Shown here one piece after another: positions 42,306 to 50,535 of a DNA stretch of 64,000 nt. The notes under the pieces were generated by a model that saw only the letters and a program-made list of their open reading frames with translations, ran no database searches and was not told the origin of the DNA. Each line of letters opens with the position of its first letter. Position 1 is the first letter of the stretch. The stretch is from an uncultured Tenacibaculum sp. (GTDB taxonomy: Bacteria > Bacteroidota > Bacteroidia > Flavobacteriales > Flavobacteriaceae), in assembly GCF_947499065.1 (NCBI RefSeq), contig NZ_CANMMT010000007.1, forward strand, positions 62,001 to 126,000. Direction: 5' to 3'. Made by a program: the position numbers and the translations under genes.

Positions 42306-42851
42306 ATGAAAATAAAACTTTTAATAGGTGGGTTCTTAATAATCTTTTTTACTGGATGTTTAAAGCAAAAAGATAATTCTAAACTTATTTTTCAAATTCA
42401 AAAGATAAATAAGATGCCTGACTATTTTAAACTTTCAGGTGATTCTATTTATTGGGAGTTAGTAAAGAGAAAAATAGATATTGTTCCAGAATTATTAGAA
42501 ATAGTAGATGATCCTACTCCGACAAATGCAACAATTTTATACCAAGGAAGAGATTATATGGTTGGGGAAATTGCAGTAGATGTTATTTATGAAATTGTTA
42601 GAGATTTTCCTAAAAAGATTGATTTAATTAAAGATTGGGAAAAGTTTGATGAATCTGAGGCTTATAATAACTATTGGTATTTTATGGCTGAAAAGTCTAA
42701 TAATAGAACTCAATTCAAGCAAAAATTAAAAGACTGGTATAGTTCTAATAAAAGTAAACTCATTTGGGTTCCTGATAATAAGAAGTATAGAGAATCAGAA
42801 ATGAGTGAGTTAAAAAAACATCCATCTAGAGGTTATTATAAAGTTGAATAA
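42306..42851 (+). CDS. Lipoprotein of unknown function
   Basis: 181 residues. Lipoprotein signal ending FTGCLKQ, then a mostly helical soluble domain including LVKRKIDIVPELLEIVDDP and GRDYMVGEIAVDVIYEIV. No family recognised. It stands alone just right of the integration site, with no clear partner. Confidence 0.65.
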   Translation: MKIKLLIGGFLIIFFTGCLKQKDNSKLIFQIQKINKMPDYFKLSGDSIYWELVKRKIDIVPELLEIVDDPTPTNATILYQGRDYMVGEIAVDVIYEIVRDFPKKIDLIKDWEKFDESEAYNNYWYFMAEKSNNRTQFKQKLKDWYSSNKSKLIWVPDNKKYRESEMSELKKHPSRGYYKVE

Positions 42852-43208
42852 CTTTTTAATATAACTACAGTTTTAAATAATTGCCAGAGACTAACGAGAG
42901 TTAGTCTCTGACTGTATATACCAAAAGAGTATTCTCATTTAATAAATCACTACTCATTTAAATCAGTAGGTTTTACCTTATCAATAACCTCTGCGTTTAC
43001 CCAATAAATGTTTGATACATTTACTGAAAAATAAATATTTCCTACCAGGAGAAAGGCTTGGGTATGTTTCGGTAAAACCAGATTTTACAGTACTTTTAAG
43101 ATTAATAGGTTTTGGTCATTCTCTATTCGGTTTCTAAATTTTCAACATGAAAAAATCAACACTTATTAGGTGTTGATTTTTATTCATAATATTTAAAAGT
43201 AAATTTAT
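42852..43208. ncRNA. Gene-free region with nested helices
   Basis: 357 bp between convergent genes. A hairpin agagactaac/gttagtctct lies at about 42887-42910. From 42969 to 43079 four helices nest: ggttttacc/ggtaaaacc (42969-42977 with 43071-43079), tacccaa/ttgggta (42998-43004 with 43058-43064), aaatgt/acattt (43006-43022) and tttcct/agga-g-aaa (43038-43054). This looks like a structured RNA, strand uncertain. A terminator for the leftward gene is at 43150-43182. Confidence 0.45.
43150..43182 (-). terminator. Intrinsic terminator of the fibre-like gene
   Basis: The stem aaaatcaacac/gtgttgatttt (43152-43162 with 43170-43180) is followed leftward by T, 27 nt past the stop at 43209. Confidence 0.8.
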
Positions 43209-44378
43209 TTACTTTTTGCCTTTCAATAATTTGTTAACTAACATTTCCAATCGTTCAATTTTTTTTTGTTGTTCATTTATTTTAGAATTTTGAGCTTTTA
43301 AACTTTTTTCTTGTTCAATCGTATATAGTGTTAGCTCTTCTATTTTCTGTAATAGTTTACTATCCATTTCTCCTAAAAAGAAACCATTTTTTTCTACTTC
43401 ATTTGCACTTGGAATATCTTTTAAATGCCCTTTAGTTTTGATATGATTCTCTACTTCTTGGAGTGTTGGTAATTTATATTCTTTTTCAAACACAAAATCT
43501 GACCAGCCATTAGCTTCAACTTTTACTTCCCTAGCACCAATAGAACCTTCAACAGCTAGTTTATGACTACCAGTAGTTGCTGTTCCAATACCTACGCTTT
43601 CTTGTTCACCACTTACATGTAGAATTCCTACTCTCTTACCGTTATAAATAGTATAATCTCTAAACTGACTATCTCCTTTTTGATACCCCAAGTAATTTAC
43701 AGCTAACCTTGCTGGTCCGTTTGTATACCATTCTTCTAAAGAATTATCTCTTAAAACAAGTCTACCCCAATTCGTTTTCAGTTCTCCTCCAACATCTAAT
43801 TTAGCGCTTGGACTTGTAGTACCAATACCAACATCACCACCACTAGTTATTGTAAGTCTTTCTTTATTTGATGTTGCTAAAGCTAAATTTTGATTTTCAG
43901 TAGTCCATAAAAAAGCATGTGTATTGTTTACACCTAACCTTAAACCATGATTTTCATTTCCTCTAGTTATTTTTAACCCAATGTTAGAAGTTTGATTGGA
44001 GTTATGAAGATTTAATAAATCTTGTGGCGATGTTGTACCAATACCTACTTTTCCGTTTGATTTAATTCTAAATTTAGAAATCTTATTAAACATAAAGTCA
44101 TAATTCATTTCATTTATTGTTGGCGACTCAATGTCAAATTTCATTTCATGAATATGGTTGGGCTCATCTTGTTTGAACTTAATAATTCCAACATAATCAG
44201 ACACATAGAAATTTAATGCTTCTCCCGCACGTCTACCTAAAGATAATTTAGGAATTGTTTGATTATCAGTTGTTTCGTAAATGCTTACTGTTCCTATTGA
44301 TGGAAAACTATTTTGAGCTTTAACACCAAAATTCATTGCTATCATAACAATAGCAGCAATTTTAATTTTTGCTTTCAT
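43209..44378 (-). CDS. Secreted fibre-like surface protein
   Basis: 389 residues. Signal peptide (about 1-21, ending GVKAQ), two or three copies of a NGKVGIGTTSPQDLL-type unit (near 108, 180 and 262) known from phage fibre and bacterial surface proteins, and a C-terminal trimeric coiled coil (EELTLYTIEQEKSLKAQNSK onward) preceded by a segment like peptidase-tipped fibre ends (FEKEYKLPTLQEVENHIKTK). Flavobacterial genomes often carry many such proteins. Monocistronic with its own terminator. Confidence 0.8.
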   Translation of the reverse strand: MKAKIKIAAIVMIAMNFGVKAQNSFPSIGTVSIYETTDNQTIPKLSLGRRAGEALNFYVSDYVGIIKFKQDEPNHIHEMKFDIESPTINEMNYDFMFNKISKFRIKSNGKVGIGTTSPQDLLNLHNSNQTSNIGLKITRGNENHGLRLGVNNTHAFLWTTENQNLALATSNKERLTITSGGDVGIGTTSPSAKLDVGGELKTNWGRLVLRDNSLEEWYTNGPARLAVNYLGYQKGDSQFRDYTIYNGKRVGILHVSGEQESVGIGTATTGSHKLAVEGSIGAREVKVEANGWSDFVFEKEYKLPTLQEVENHIKTKGHLKDIPSANEVEKNGFFLGEMDSKLLQKIEELTLYTIEQEKSLKAQNSKINEQQKKIERLEMLVNKLLKGKK

Positions 44379-44711
44379 AACAATTTATTTTAATAATTTT
44401 AAAGCAAAAGTACGAATTTAACTTACTGTAAAACTTAAAACAGTAGATATAAACGTACAAGTAGGCAAAGTTTTAATTAACGTCGAATCTGATTCTTTTA
44501 ATCAGCCTGTTTCTTATATCAATTGTATTATTTGCTTTCATGTTTTTTGGTTCTACTTGATAATCCATTTTTTTCTTTACTCTTAATATTACACTATTTA
44601 CAGTAGTTGTTAATTTTTGTTAAGTAAGGTAAACCCTTACTTTTATTACGGTTTTATTTGACTCACTGTTTTTATTTATCCATAGGTTTGAGAAATTTTA
44701 AAATTCAAATT
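44379..44711 (+). promoter_or_regulatory. Region with activator-type promoter for the GG-leader peptide
   Basis: 333 bp without a gene apart from the promoter. CCTTACTT (44635-44642), the box tacggttttatttg (44647-44660) and the -7 element TAGGTTTG (44683-44690) show the same 36-bp box-to--7 distance as upstream of 14398 and 18650. gtaagg-taaa-cccttac upstream forms a further palindrome. Confidence 0.6.
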
Positions 44712-44873
44712 ATGTTAAAGAACATTTCAAACTTAGGAACAGCCTTAAACAAATCAGCTCAACAATCTATTAGCGGAGGATTTCAAGAACCTTTAGATTG
44801 TAGTGCAACACCAGTGTATTCTAATGGTTATTGTTATATCTGTGGTGTTGAATATCCTGCAAATAAATGCTAA
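44712..44873 (+). CDS. GG-leader secreted peptide, bacteriocin-like
   Basis: 53 residues from ATG 44712. A double-glycine leader MLKNISNLGTALNKSAQQ-SISGG is followed by a 30-residue core with four Cys (LDCSAT, YCYICG, ANKC). This is the pattern of Bacteroidota natural-product or bacteriocin precursors that are cut after GG by a C39-peptidase exporter. The Cys suggest two disulfides. No exporter or modifying enzyme is nearby, so it must rely on one elsewhere. It has its own promoter and terminator. Confidence 0.75.
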   Translation: MLKNISNLGTALNKSAQQSISGGFQEPLDCSATPVYSNGYCYICGVEYPANKC

Positions 44874-44883
44874 AACTATTCTT

Positions 44884-44910
44884 AAGCGAACTTCGGTTCG
44901 CTTTTCTTTT
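44884..44910 (+). terminator. Intrinsic terminator of the peptide gene
   Basis: Stem aagcgaac, loop ttcg, stem gttcgctt (44884-44903), then T-rich sequence. Confidence 0.9.
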
Positions 44911-45021
44911 TCTTATACGCTTCGTACTACAGATTTAATTAATTGTGTTTTCTGTTTTTAATAAAGAATTTTCTACTAGCTTTTTCTAAAAGCATAATTA
45001 CAAAGAACTTTATGATTAAAA

Positions 45022-45384
45022 CTAGCTTACTTTTAAAACAGATTCTCTATGTGCTATACCCCAATTAACCATAGCATCTAAGACAGATATGATTTTTTTA
45101 CCAGATTCAGTCATTTGATATTCTATTCGAACTGGAGTTGAGTCAGAGACATTTCTTGTGATAATCCCATTTAACTCTAATTCTTTTAATTCTTTTGATA
45201 GCATTCTTGGAGTAATCTTTTCAATATTCGTTTTTATATCCTTATACCTATGATTCCCACATAGCATTGAAGCTATAATAGATAATTTCCATTTTCCGCT
45301 TAAAACATTTAGCGTATCATTAACAGCTAAAACAAATTCTTTAGGGCATTTCTTTATTCCTGATGTATTGTCTAACTTATTCAT
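45022..45384 (-). CDS. HxlR-family transcriptional regulator
   Basis: 120 residues from ATG 45384 (MNKLDNTSGIKKCPKEFVLA). Winged helix of HxlR type with a conserved Cys near the N-terminus, LSGKWKLSIIASMLCGNHRY and ITPRMLSKELKELELNG. These regulators often sense electrophiles or redox stress and control an adjacent divergent oxidoreductase, here the gene at 45499. Palindromic tatac elements lie between them. Confidence 0.9.
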   Translation of the reverse strand: MNKLDNTSGIKKCPKEFVLAVNDTLNVLSGKWKLSIIASMLCGNHRYKDIKTNIEKITPRMLSKELKELELNGIITRNVSDSTPVRIEYQMTESGKKIISVLDAMVNWGIAHRESVLKVS

Positions 45385-45394
45385 AATGTTTGTT

Positions 45395-45480
45395 TTATTT
45401 CTTATGGTATACAAAAGTATACTTGTATATTATAAGAAGTTACTATCTTTTATATACCAAATGTAATACTTTTGAATCGT
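45395..45480. promoter_or_regulatory. Candidate HxlR operator region
   Basis: Between the divergent genes lie ggtatacaaaagtatacttg (about 45405-45424) and a second tatacc-like half further right. gtatac repeats of this sort are a typical site for the divergent HxlR regulator. Confidence 0.5.
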
Positions 45481-45498
45481 TAATGAATAAAATATAAA

Positions 45499-46140
45499 AT
45501 GAAAAATCAAATAACAATTTTTGGAGCTACTGGAATGGTTGGGAAAAGACTTGTCGAGCGAGCTACTAAAAGGGGATATAAAGTAAAAATTTTGGTTCGT
45601 TCAATAGAGAATTTAGGATGGTTAGACTCAGGAGTTGAAATAATAGAGGGAAATTATTTCGATCATTCAAAGCTTAAAGAAGCTATGGAAGGGTCGGTTG
45701 CTATCCTTTCAACGATAGGTCCTCCAATAAAAGTTAAATCAAAGGATGTTGATGAAACTAAATATCACAAATCATTAAAATTTATAACTGAAACCATGCC
45801 GGCAGAAGGAGTTGAAAAACTGATTAGTATTGCTGGTGCAGGAATTAAATATCCTGGTGAGAAGTTATCTTTTTCAAGAAAAATTATAAGATTGATGCTA
45901 AAAATGATGGCAAAACAATTGATTAATGTTAAAGATGGTGAATTGGAAATTCTTTACAATTCAACGATAAATTTTGTAAATATTAGACCTCCTATGGTCA
46001 AAGATATTGAAGGTGACCTTAAAGTCGATGCAAATAATGTTGTTGGAATGAAAGTTAGTTTAAACCAATTATGTGATTTTATGTTAGATAACATTGATGA
46101 CAATAGTTGGAATAGACGTTTTCCAATTGTTGGAAGTTGA
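45499..46140 (+). CDS. NAD(P)-binding atypical SDR/NmrA-like protein
   Basis: 213 residues. Rossmann start ITIFGATGMVGKRLVERA with the GxxGxxG nucleotide motif, later AILSTIGPP and VEKLISIAGAGI. It lacks the Tyr-x3-Lys catalytic pair of classical SDRs, fitting the NmrA-like or NAD(P)H-epimerase group. Divergent from the HxlR gene, which probably regulates it. Confidence 0.85.
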   Translation: MKNQITIFGATGMVGKRLVERATKRGYKVKILVRSIENLGWLDSGVEIIEGNYFDHSKLKEAMEGSVAILSTIGPPIKVKSKDVDETKYHKSLKFITETMPAEGVEKLISIAGAGIKYPGEKLSFSRKIIRLMLKMMAKQLINVKDGELEILYNSTINFVNIRPPMVKDIEGDLKVDANNVVGMKVSLNQLCDFMLDNIDDNSWNRRFPIVGS

Positions 46141-46254
46141 TAAGAAATATCTAAAACATACATTTTAAAAAAGAATTTCAATACTGAAATTAGTTTCAGA
46201 ATTGAAAGTGTCAGAGCCAATAGTTTTGTTGCCTAATTATAACAATAACTATTT

Positions 46255-47043
46255 ATGACGAGATTTTTTTTAATTTTTATTATTGGAATAAGCAGTCTTT
46301 ATACCAATAACCTACTAGCTCAAAAGCAACAAAAACCCCCAGTTACTAAAAAAGTGTTTTATAGTTTAGGAGCCAGTGTTGCTTTGTTTCCTGAGTACGA
46401 AGGAGCGAAAGATTACCGTGTATTACCTTTCATAAGTTTTTCTGCTAACTGGATAAATGGTCGATATATAAGAGTGTACGGACTAAATGCAGAATACAAT
46501 GTGTTGGCAAATAGAAAGTGGAATTTTGGTCCCATGATTGCCTCAAAAATAAACAGAAACAACTCTGTGTCTAATACTAAAATAGCGCTGCTACCCGAAA
46601 TAGACTTTGCCGTTGGAGCAGGATTGTTTGCTAAGTATAACTTTAAAAAAGTAGATATTAAAGCGAGCTATACACACGATATTACTGGAGCAAACGATGG
46701 TGGTTTGGCCAATGTAGAAGTAGGGTTTAACCATAGAAAAAAGAAGTTAATTTCAAGAGTTGCAATAAATAGCTCTTTTGCTACCTCAAACTATTTAAAT
46801 ACCTATTTTGGGATATCTCAAACAAGTAGTTTAGCTGCTAACTTACCAAGTTATAAACTGGAGTCTGGTTTTAAAGATGTTGGAGTGTCTTCAAATATTT
46901 TCTATTTATTGAATAAAAAATGGATGTTAGGTATGGCATTCCGTTACAATGTATTTATTTCAGATGTTGTAGATAGCCCAATTATTCAAACAGGAAACAA
47001 GCACCAATTTGTTACGGCAATATCTGCTTTATACAGATTCTAA
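46255..47043 (+). CDS. MipA/OmpV-family outer membrane protein
   Basis: 262 residues. Signal peptide (about 1-23), then VFYSLGASVALFPEYEGAKDY, a known MipA/OmpV landmark, and alternating strands through the final aromatic Phe (AISALYRF), as for a beta-barrel. Family members are about 250 residues and act as scaffold or porin-like proteins. Monocistronic; a palindromic terminator follows. Confidence 0.85.
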   Translation: MTRFFLIFIIGISSLYTNNLLAQKQQKPPVTKKVFYSLGASVALFPEYEGAKDYRVLPFISFSANWINGRYIRVYGLNAEYNVLANRKWNFGPMIASKINRNNSVSNTKIALLPEIDFAVGAGLFAKYNFKKVDIKASYTHDITGANDGGLANVEVGFNHRKKKLISRVAINSSFATSNYLNTYFGISQTSSLAANLPSYKLESGFKDVGVSSNIFYLLNKKWMLGMAFRYNVFISDVVDSPIIQTGNKHQFVTAISALYRF

Positions 47044-47067
47044 GACAAACCTATGGATTAAAAAGCT

Positions 47068-47097
47068 TTTGAATAGTATACTATTCAAAGGTTTTTT
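47068..47097 (+). terminator. Intrinsic terminator
   Basis: The perfect palindrome tttgaatagta/tactattcaaa (47068-47089) followed by a T-run, after the MipA gene. Confidence 0.8.
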
Positions 47098-47164
47098 CAA
47101 GTAATATATAAAATATCCTTTGCTAGTTATCATTAGTTAGATACTAGTGGGAATGGGAGATATT

Positions 47165-47372
47165 TTAAAGTTTAACTTTTTTAATATCATCTTCAAATTC
47201 ACTCATAAACCATTCAAGTGTTTTATTCTTTTTTCCAAGTTCCCTTGTTAAAAAATTTTTTAGCCCTCCTATATCTATTTTCGTCGAGTTTAGCCGTTTT
47301 GAAATAGCTTCCCATTCTTTTCGCTTCCAATAAAATTCTAGTTCTTTTGGATAATCTTCCGGTATTTGTTTT
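47165..47372 (-). pseudogene. Out-of-frame C-terminal part of the CoiA-like gene
   Basis: About 65 codons in the +1 frame relative to 47223-48899, encoding QIPEDYPKELEFYWKRKEW and, at the end, TLEWFMSEFEDDIKKVKL. Third positions are A/T-rich and the peptide is plausible, while the original frame becomes atypical at the same place. The switch seems to occur near cttaaaaca (47366-47375). This is probably the original C-terminus, detached by a one-base insertion or a sequencing error. Confidence 0.6.
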
Positions 47373-48899
47373 AAGTTCTCTATCAAATTCTTCTCTAACT
47401 GATTCTTCAATATTGTTTTCTTCTCTTTCAATTCCTTTGATTTTTGATTCAATAGAATAGATTTCTCTTCTAAATTTGTCATGTATTTCTTTCTCAATTC
47501 TATTTCTTCTTTCTCCAATTCTCTCAATTTGTTTTTTTTCAATGTCTTTAGAAAACTTAAAATCTGCTCCTGTCTTTCTTGGTAAATCATCGTATAATAT
47601 TCCAAGTGATTGGATATTGCTGTTAGTAAAAGCCAATTCTCTATTAATGGAGGTTCGTATTTTTTTCTCAAGATTTTCGATTTCTCTTCTTTCTCTTTCA
47701 ATAGGTTCTGTATACTCTGATTGTACTTTTTGTCTAATCTCAGTTTCAAAGACAGAGAGTTGGTATTCAATTTGTTTAATTTCTTTTTCTTCTCTTGTGA
47801 TATTCTCAGCAATTTTTCTTGTAAATTCATTGTTGATTGTTGCTGCTTCAATATCTCTTTCAAGTGCTTTTCTTTTTCTAATATATCTTGTTTCCAAATC
47901 TCTGTATTTTCTATCCTCAAATTCCTTTTGTTCTGAATTTCTTTCAAGTGCTTCTTTTCGATTTGATTCTTCCAATTCTTCCAATCTTTGTTTTGCTCTT
48001 TCTGAATTTCTCTCAACCTTTTGTATTTGTTGGTTAAGTTCGTGTTCAATTCTTCTGTATTGTTCCGAAGATAAACTTCTTTCAATGCTACGTATGAGCT
48101 GATTAATTTCTGCTTGTCTGCATTTGAAATCTTCTTCAAAAATGATTCTTTCGTTATCATTAACTTGTGAAAACTCTTTTGTATTTCCTCTGGGAACTGG
48201 AATGTATTCTGTGTTGGCTTCTCTTTCATTATATACCCATTTGTAAGTTCGTGATGATTTTAACGCTTTTTCTATATCTTCTTCTGATTTTTTTGGAATG
48301 TTAATTCGAAGTGTGTCAATACCTATCCTTGATAGTTTTAAATATTTTTCCTGACTAATTTTGTTTGTAACTATAAATTCGATGAATAGTATAGGTTTGT
48401 CCTCTTTGTTAAAGAATGTAATATCAGGTCTAATTAACAAGTTTTTTTCTAATACTTTAGGGCTTTTTCCCCATCTAATTACTCCATTTTCATCTTCGTA
48501 AAAAGTTAGTTCTGCTTTTGTATACGAAGCTTCTATTCTTTTTTTTCGTTCTATTTTCATAGGGAGTAAATCTAGCTCTGAGTTTAAAGGAAACTTATAT
48601 ATAGCTGGAGCATTAACATATTTCAACCTATTTAAAATAGCTTTTGCTATTTTCTCTCGATACTCTTTATTAGCTCTGATACATTTTGGTTTCTCTTTTA
48701 TAGATTTAGGTACATGATGCCTGAAAAAAGATAATCTGCTTGGAATTTTTTTTTGAATGACGGCTTGCATTTTAGAATGACAACCTAAACATCTATAATC
48801 ATTTAATCCACTATCTGCATTTGATATATGAATTGCTTTTTGAAGACTTTCTGAATAAGCCCAATCACTACTGTAGTCTTCTTTTTTTTCTTCTTCCAT
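47223..48899 (-). CDS. CoiA-like nuclease-fold protein with long coiled coil, probably frameshifted
   Basis: 558 residues as read. A zinc-ribbon start DYRCLGCHSKMQAV followed by LSFFRHH is the CoiA-type entry; then a nuclease-like core with RPDITFF and FIEFIVTNK (about 175-195). From about 240 to 500 the protein is an Arg/Glu-rich coiled coil. The last 50 residues (after RELK near 509) look unnatural, whereas the +1 frame continues well to 47165, so a frameshift near 47370 is likely. CoiA proteins process incoming DNA in competence. Function here unproven. Confidence 0.7.
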   Translation of the reverse strand: MEEEKKEDYSSDWAYSESLQKAIHISNADSGLNDYRCLGCHSKMQAVIQKKIPSRLSFFRHHVPKSIKEKPKCIRANKEYREKIAKAILNRLKYVNAPAIYKFPLNSELDLLPMKIERKKRIEASYTKAELTFYEDENGVIRWGKSPKVLEKNLLIRPDITFFNKEDKPILFIEFIVTNKISQEKYLKLSRIGIDTLRINIPKKSEEDIEKALKSSRTYKWVYNEREANTEYIPVPRGNTKEFSQVNDNERIIFEEDFKCRQAEINQLIRSIERSLSSEQYRRIEHELNQQIQKVERNSERAKQRLEELEESNRKEALERNSEQKEFEDRKYRDLETRYIRKRKALERDIEAATINNEFTRKIAENITREEKEIKQIEYQLSVFETEIRQKVQSEYTEPIERERREIENLEKKIRTSINRELAFTNSNIQSLGILYDDLPRKTGADFKFSKDIEKKQIERIGERRNRIEKEIHDKFRREIYSIESKIKGIEREENNIEESVREEFDRELKTNTGRLSKRTRILLEAKRMGSYFKTAKLDENRYRRAKKFFNKGTWKKE

Positions 48900-49057
48900 A
48901 TAACAACTTTTCTTTTGGTAATAAATTTAAAAATAATAACGAATCTTTCAAAAGCAATAGTTGTTAATGTATATGGTAAAACCGTATTGAAATGTATGAA
49001 TGTATAACAGAAAGTTCAAGGAAGGTTTATTATTAATAACTATTTTTAAGGGATAAT

Positions 49058-49117
49058 TAAACTATCTAAAAAAGATTTAATAACCAAGACGGTCAAACGT
49101 TTGTTTTAGATAGTTTA
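49058..49117 (-). terminator. Long-loop inverted repeat between nuclease genes
   Basis: A perfect 14-bp pair taaactatctaaaa/ttttagatagttta (49058-49071 with 49104-49117), loop about 32 nt, just past the stop of the PD-(D/E)XK gene. A terminator or operator; no clear T-run. Confidence 0.45.
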
Positions 49118-49133
49118 TATAAATAATCAAAGG

Positions 49134-50324
49134 CTAGAGAGAAGAAGTTGGTTCACATACCTTAGATTCTTGATACTCGTCTATTAAATTAATAATTACT
49201 TCAAACTCACCTAAGAAAAACTCCACGGATTCCGAAGTATTAAATGTTTTTATTTCTTCTGGTGAATTCATCCATTTATTAAATCTACTTGGGTAGTCCC
49301 ACCATTGAGTTTTATTAGGCCTTCCATTTATTTTATCTTTTATAAAGTCATGAAAGTTACTTTTTTCAGATTCATTTTCAATAAAAGCAGATAAGTATAG
49401 TCTATCTTTATCATGATCTCTTAATGAGCAACGTTTACCATCAGTCCAAGAGCTTTTACTAAAATGAATGTTAATTTTATCTCCTTCAATTTCATTAAGT
49501 ATATTAATATTTTCATGACCGTACTTCTCTTTTAATCGATCAATGAAATTTATAGAAAAATTTTCAGCAATTTTTTCAAGAATCTTAGGGAAAGCTTTAT
49601 ATGCTTCATAAGCACTTTCAATATTCTCAGGAGAACTTAAAGCGTATTCAACAATTTCATTTGTGTTTTGTGTATCCATAGTAGAAAAATATTTTTGTAT
49701 TTCTGATTTAAAGTCTTTTAGGAAAAAGCGAATCTTTTCAGATTGAGAGGATTTAATGCATTCCTCTAACCATTCAATTATGTAGCTAGAGTAATTAATA
49801 TGAAAATATATATATTCATTTTTCAATTGATTTTTTTCTTTAGAAGACATGCTATTTTCGTTTGCATCATTTTCAGAAATATAAATCAAAAGGTAATTTT
49901 TGTATTTAGTTTTTAAATGGTCTGAGTAGTCTTTCAATTGATTATCACTATCACTAGTCCAAGGTTTGTTTTCAATGCCTATAGCAAATTCATTATCCCA
50001 AGAAATTACAATATCTATTCTTTTTTTATTGTTTTTGATTTTATCGGTTCTAACTTCTCGTTCTATTTTAGGAAAGTTAGAAGGAGTTTGATTTTTTAAG
50101 GGGAGTTTAGATATAAACGATTTTAAAAAAGCTTCTTTTTGACCATGAGCACCGTTGGGGTTTAACAAGTCAGCAAAAATATCTGACATTATATTCTCAT
50201 TCATCCAGATGTATTTAAAAGGACTAAATTTTCTAGAGAGTAATAAATCAAATTCACTTTGACTATGTTTCAAAATAGATGTTCGAAAAGCTATTGATTT
50301 TAAATATTCAATGTTTTTTTTCAA
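49134..50324 (-). CDS. PD-(D/E)XK nuclease-family protein (PDDEXK_4-like)
   Basis: 396 residues. The catalytic core is visible: IEREVRTDKIKNNKKRIDIV followed by FAIGIENKPWTSDSDNQL, giving Glu, Asp and the E-N-K motif typical of this family. A helical middle and a beta-rich C-terminal half (about 230-390) follow. Often found alone or near restriction and defence genes. An activator-type promoter of the same design as three others in the window lies upstream. Confidence 0.8.
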   Translation of the reverse strand: MKKNIEYLKSIAFRTSILKHSQSEFDLLLSRKFSPFKYIWMNENIMSDIFADLLNPNGAHGQKEAFLKSFISKLPLKNQTPSNFPKIEREVRTDKIKNNKKRIDIVISWDNEFAIGIENKPWTSDSDNQLKDYSDHLKTKYKNYLLIYISENDANENSMSSKEKNQLKNEYIYFHINYSSYIIEWLEECIKSSQSEKIRFFLKDFKSEIQKYFSTMDTQNTNEIVEYALSSPENIESAYEAYKAFPKILEKIAENFSINFIDRLKEKYGHENINILNEIEGDKINIHFSKSSWTDGKRCSLRDHDKDRLYLSAFIENESEKSNFHDFIKDKINGRPNKTQWWDYPSRFNKWMNSPEEIKTFNTSESVEFFLGEFEVIINLIDEYQESKVCEPTSSL

Positions 50325-50359
50325 TTAAATTTTATTTAGGTATTAAATTTTAATGTTCC

Positions 50360-50403
50360 CGAAAGTAGAATAAAAAAAGCGCATAGATTTACGGAAAACC
50401 ATA
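50360..50403 (-). promoter_or_regulatory. Activator-type promoter of the PD-(D/E)XK gene
   Basis: Reading leftward: CCTTACTT, the box tatggttttccgta (50403-50390) and -7 element TACTTTCG (50367-50360). The distance from box to -7 is 36 bp, the same as at 14259, 18364 and 44647. Confidence 0.6.
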
Positions 50404-50443
50404 CTATAAGTAAGGGCTTTCCATAATTATATAATTTTATTTT

Positions 50444-50522
50444 ATCAGCGAAGCTCGCTGAAGGTTTCGCAGAGTTTCAAAAGTATCAGCGAAGTTCGCT
50501 GATGGTTCTGCAAAGTTTTTAT
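50444..50522. repeat. Tandem hairpin repeat
   Basis: Two imperfect copies of about 41 bp, each starting atcagcgaag-t/c-tcgctga, which folds into a small hairpin. They lie between the esterase-like and PD-(D/E)XK genes, downstream of the former. Confidence 0.7.
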
Positions 50523-50535
50523 TGTTAAACAAAAA

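Noticed and set aside
32510..44873. C39-like peptidase and GG-leader peptide as one bacteriocin locus
   Set aside because: They are 12 kb apart, on different sides of attR, with no exporter; kept only as a speculative question.
47165..48229. Independent 354-residue protein overlapping the CoiA-like gene
   Set aside because: Most of this frame is a shadow of the Glu/Arg-rich coil, whose main frame has better codon use; only the last 65 codons look real and fit as the displaced C-terminus.
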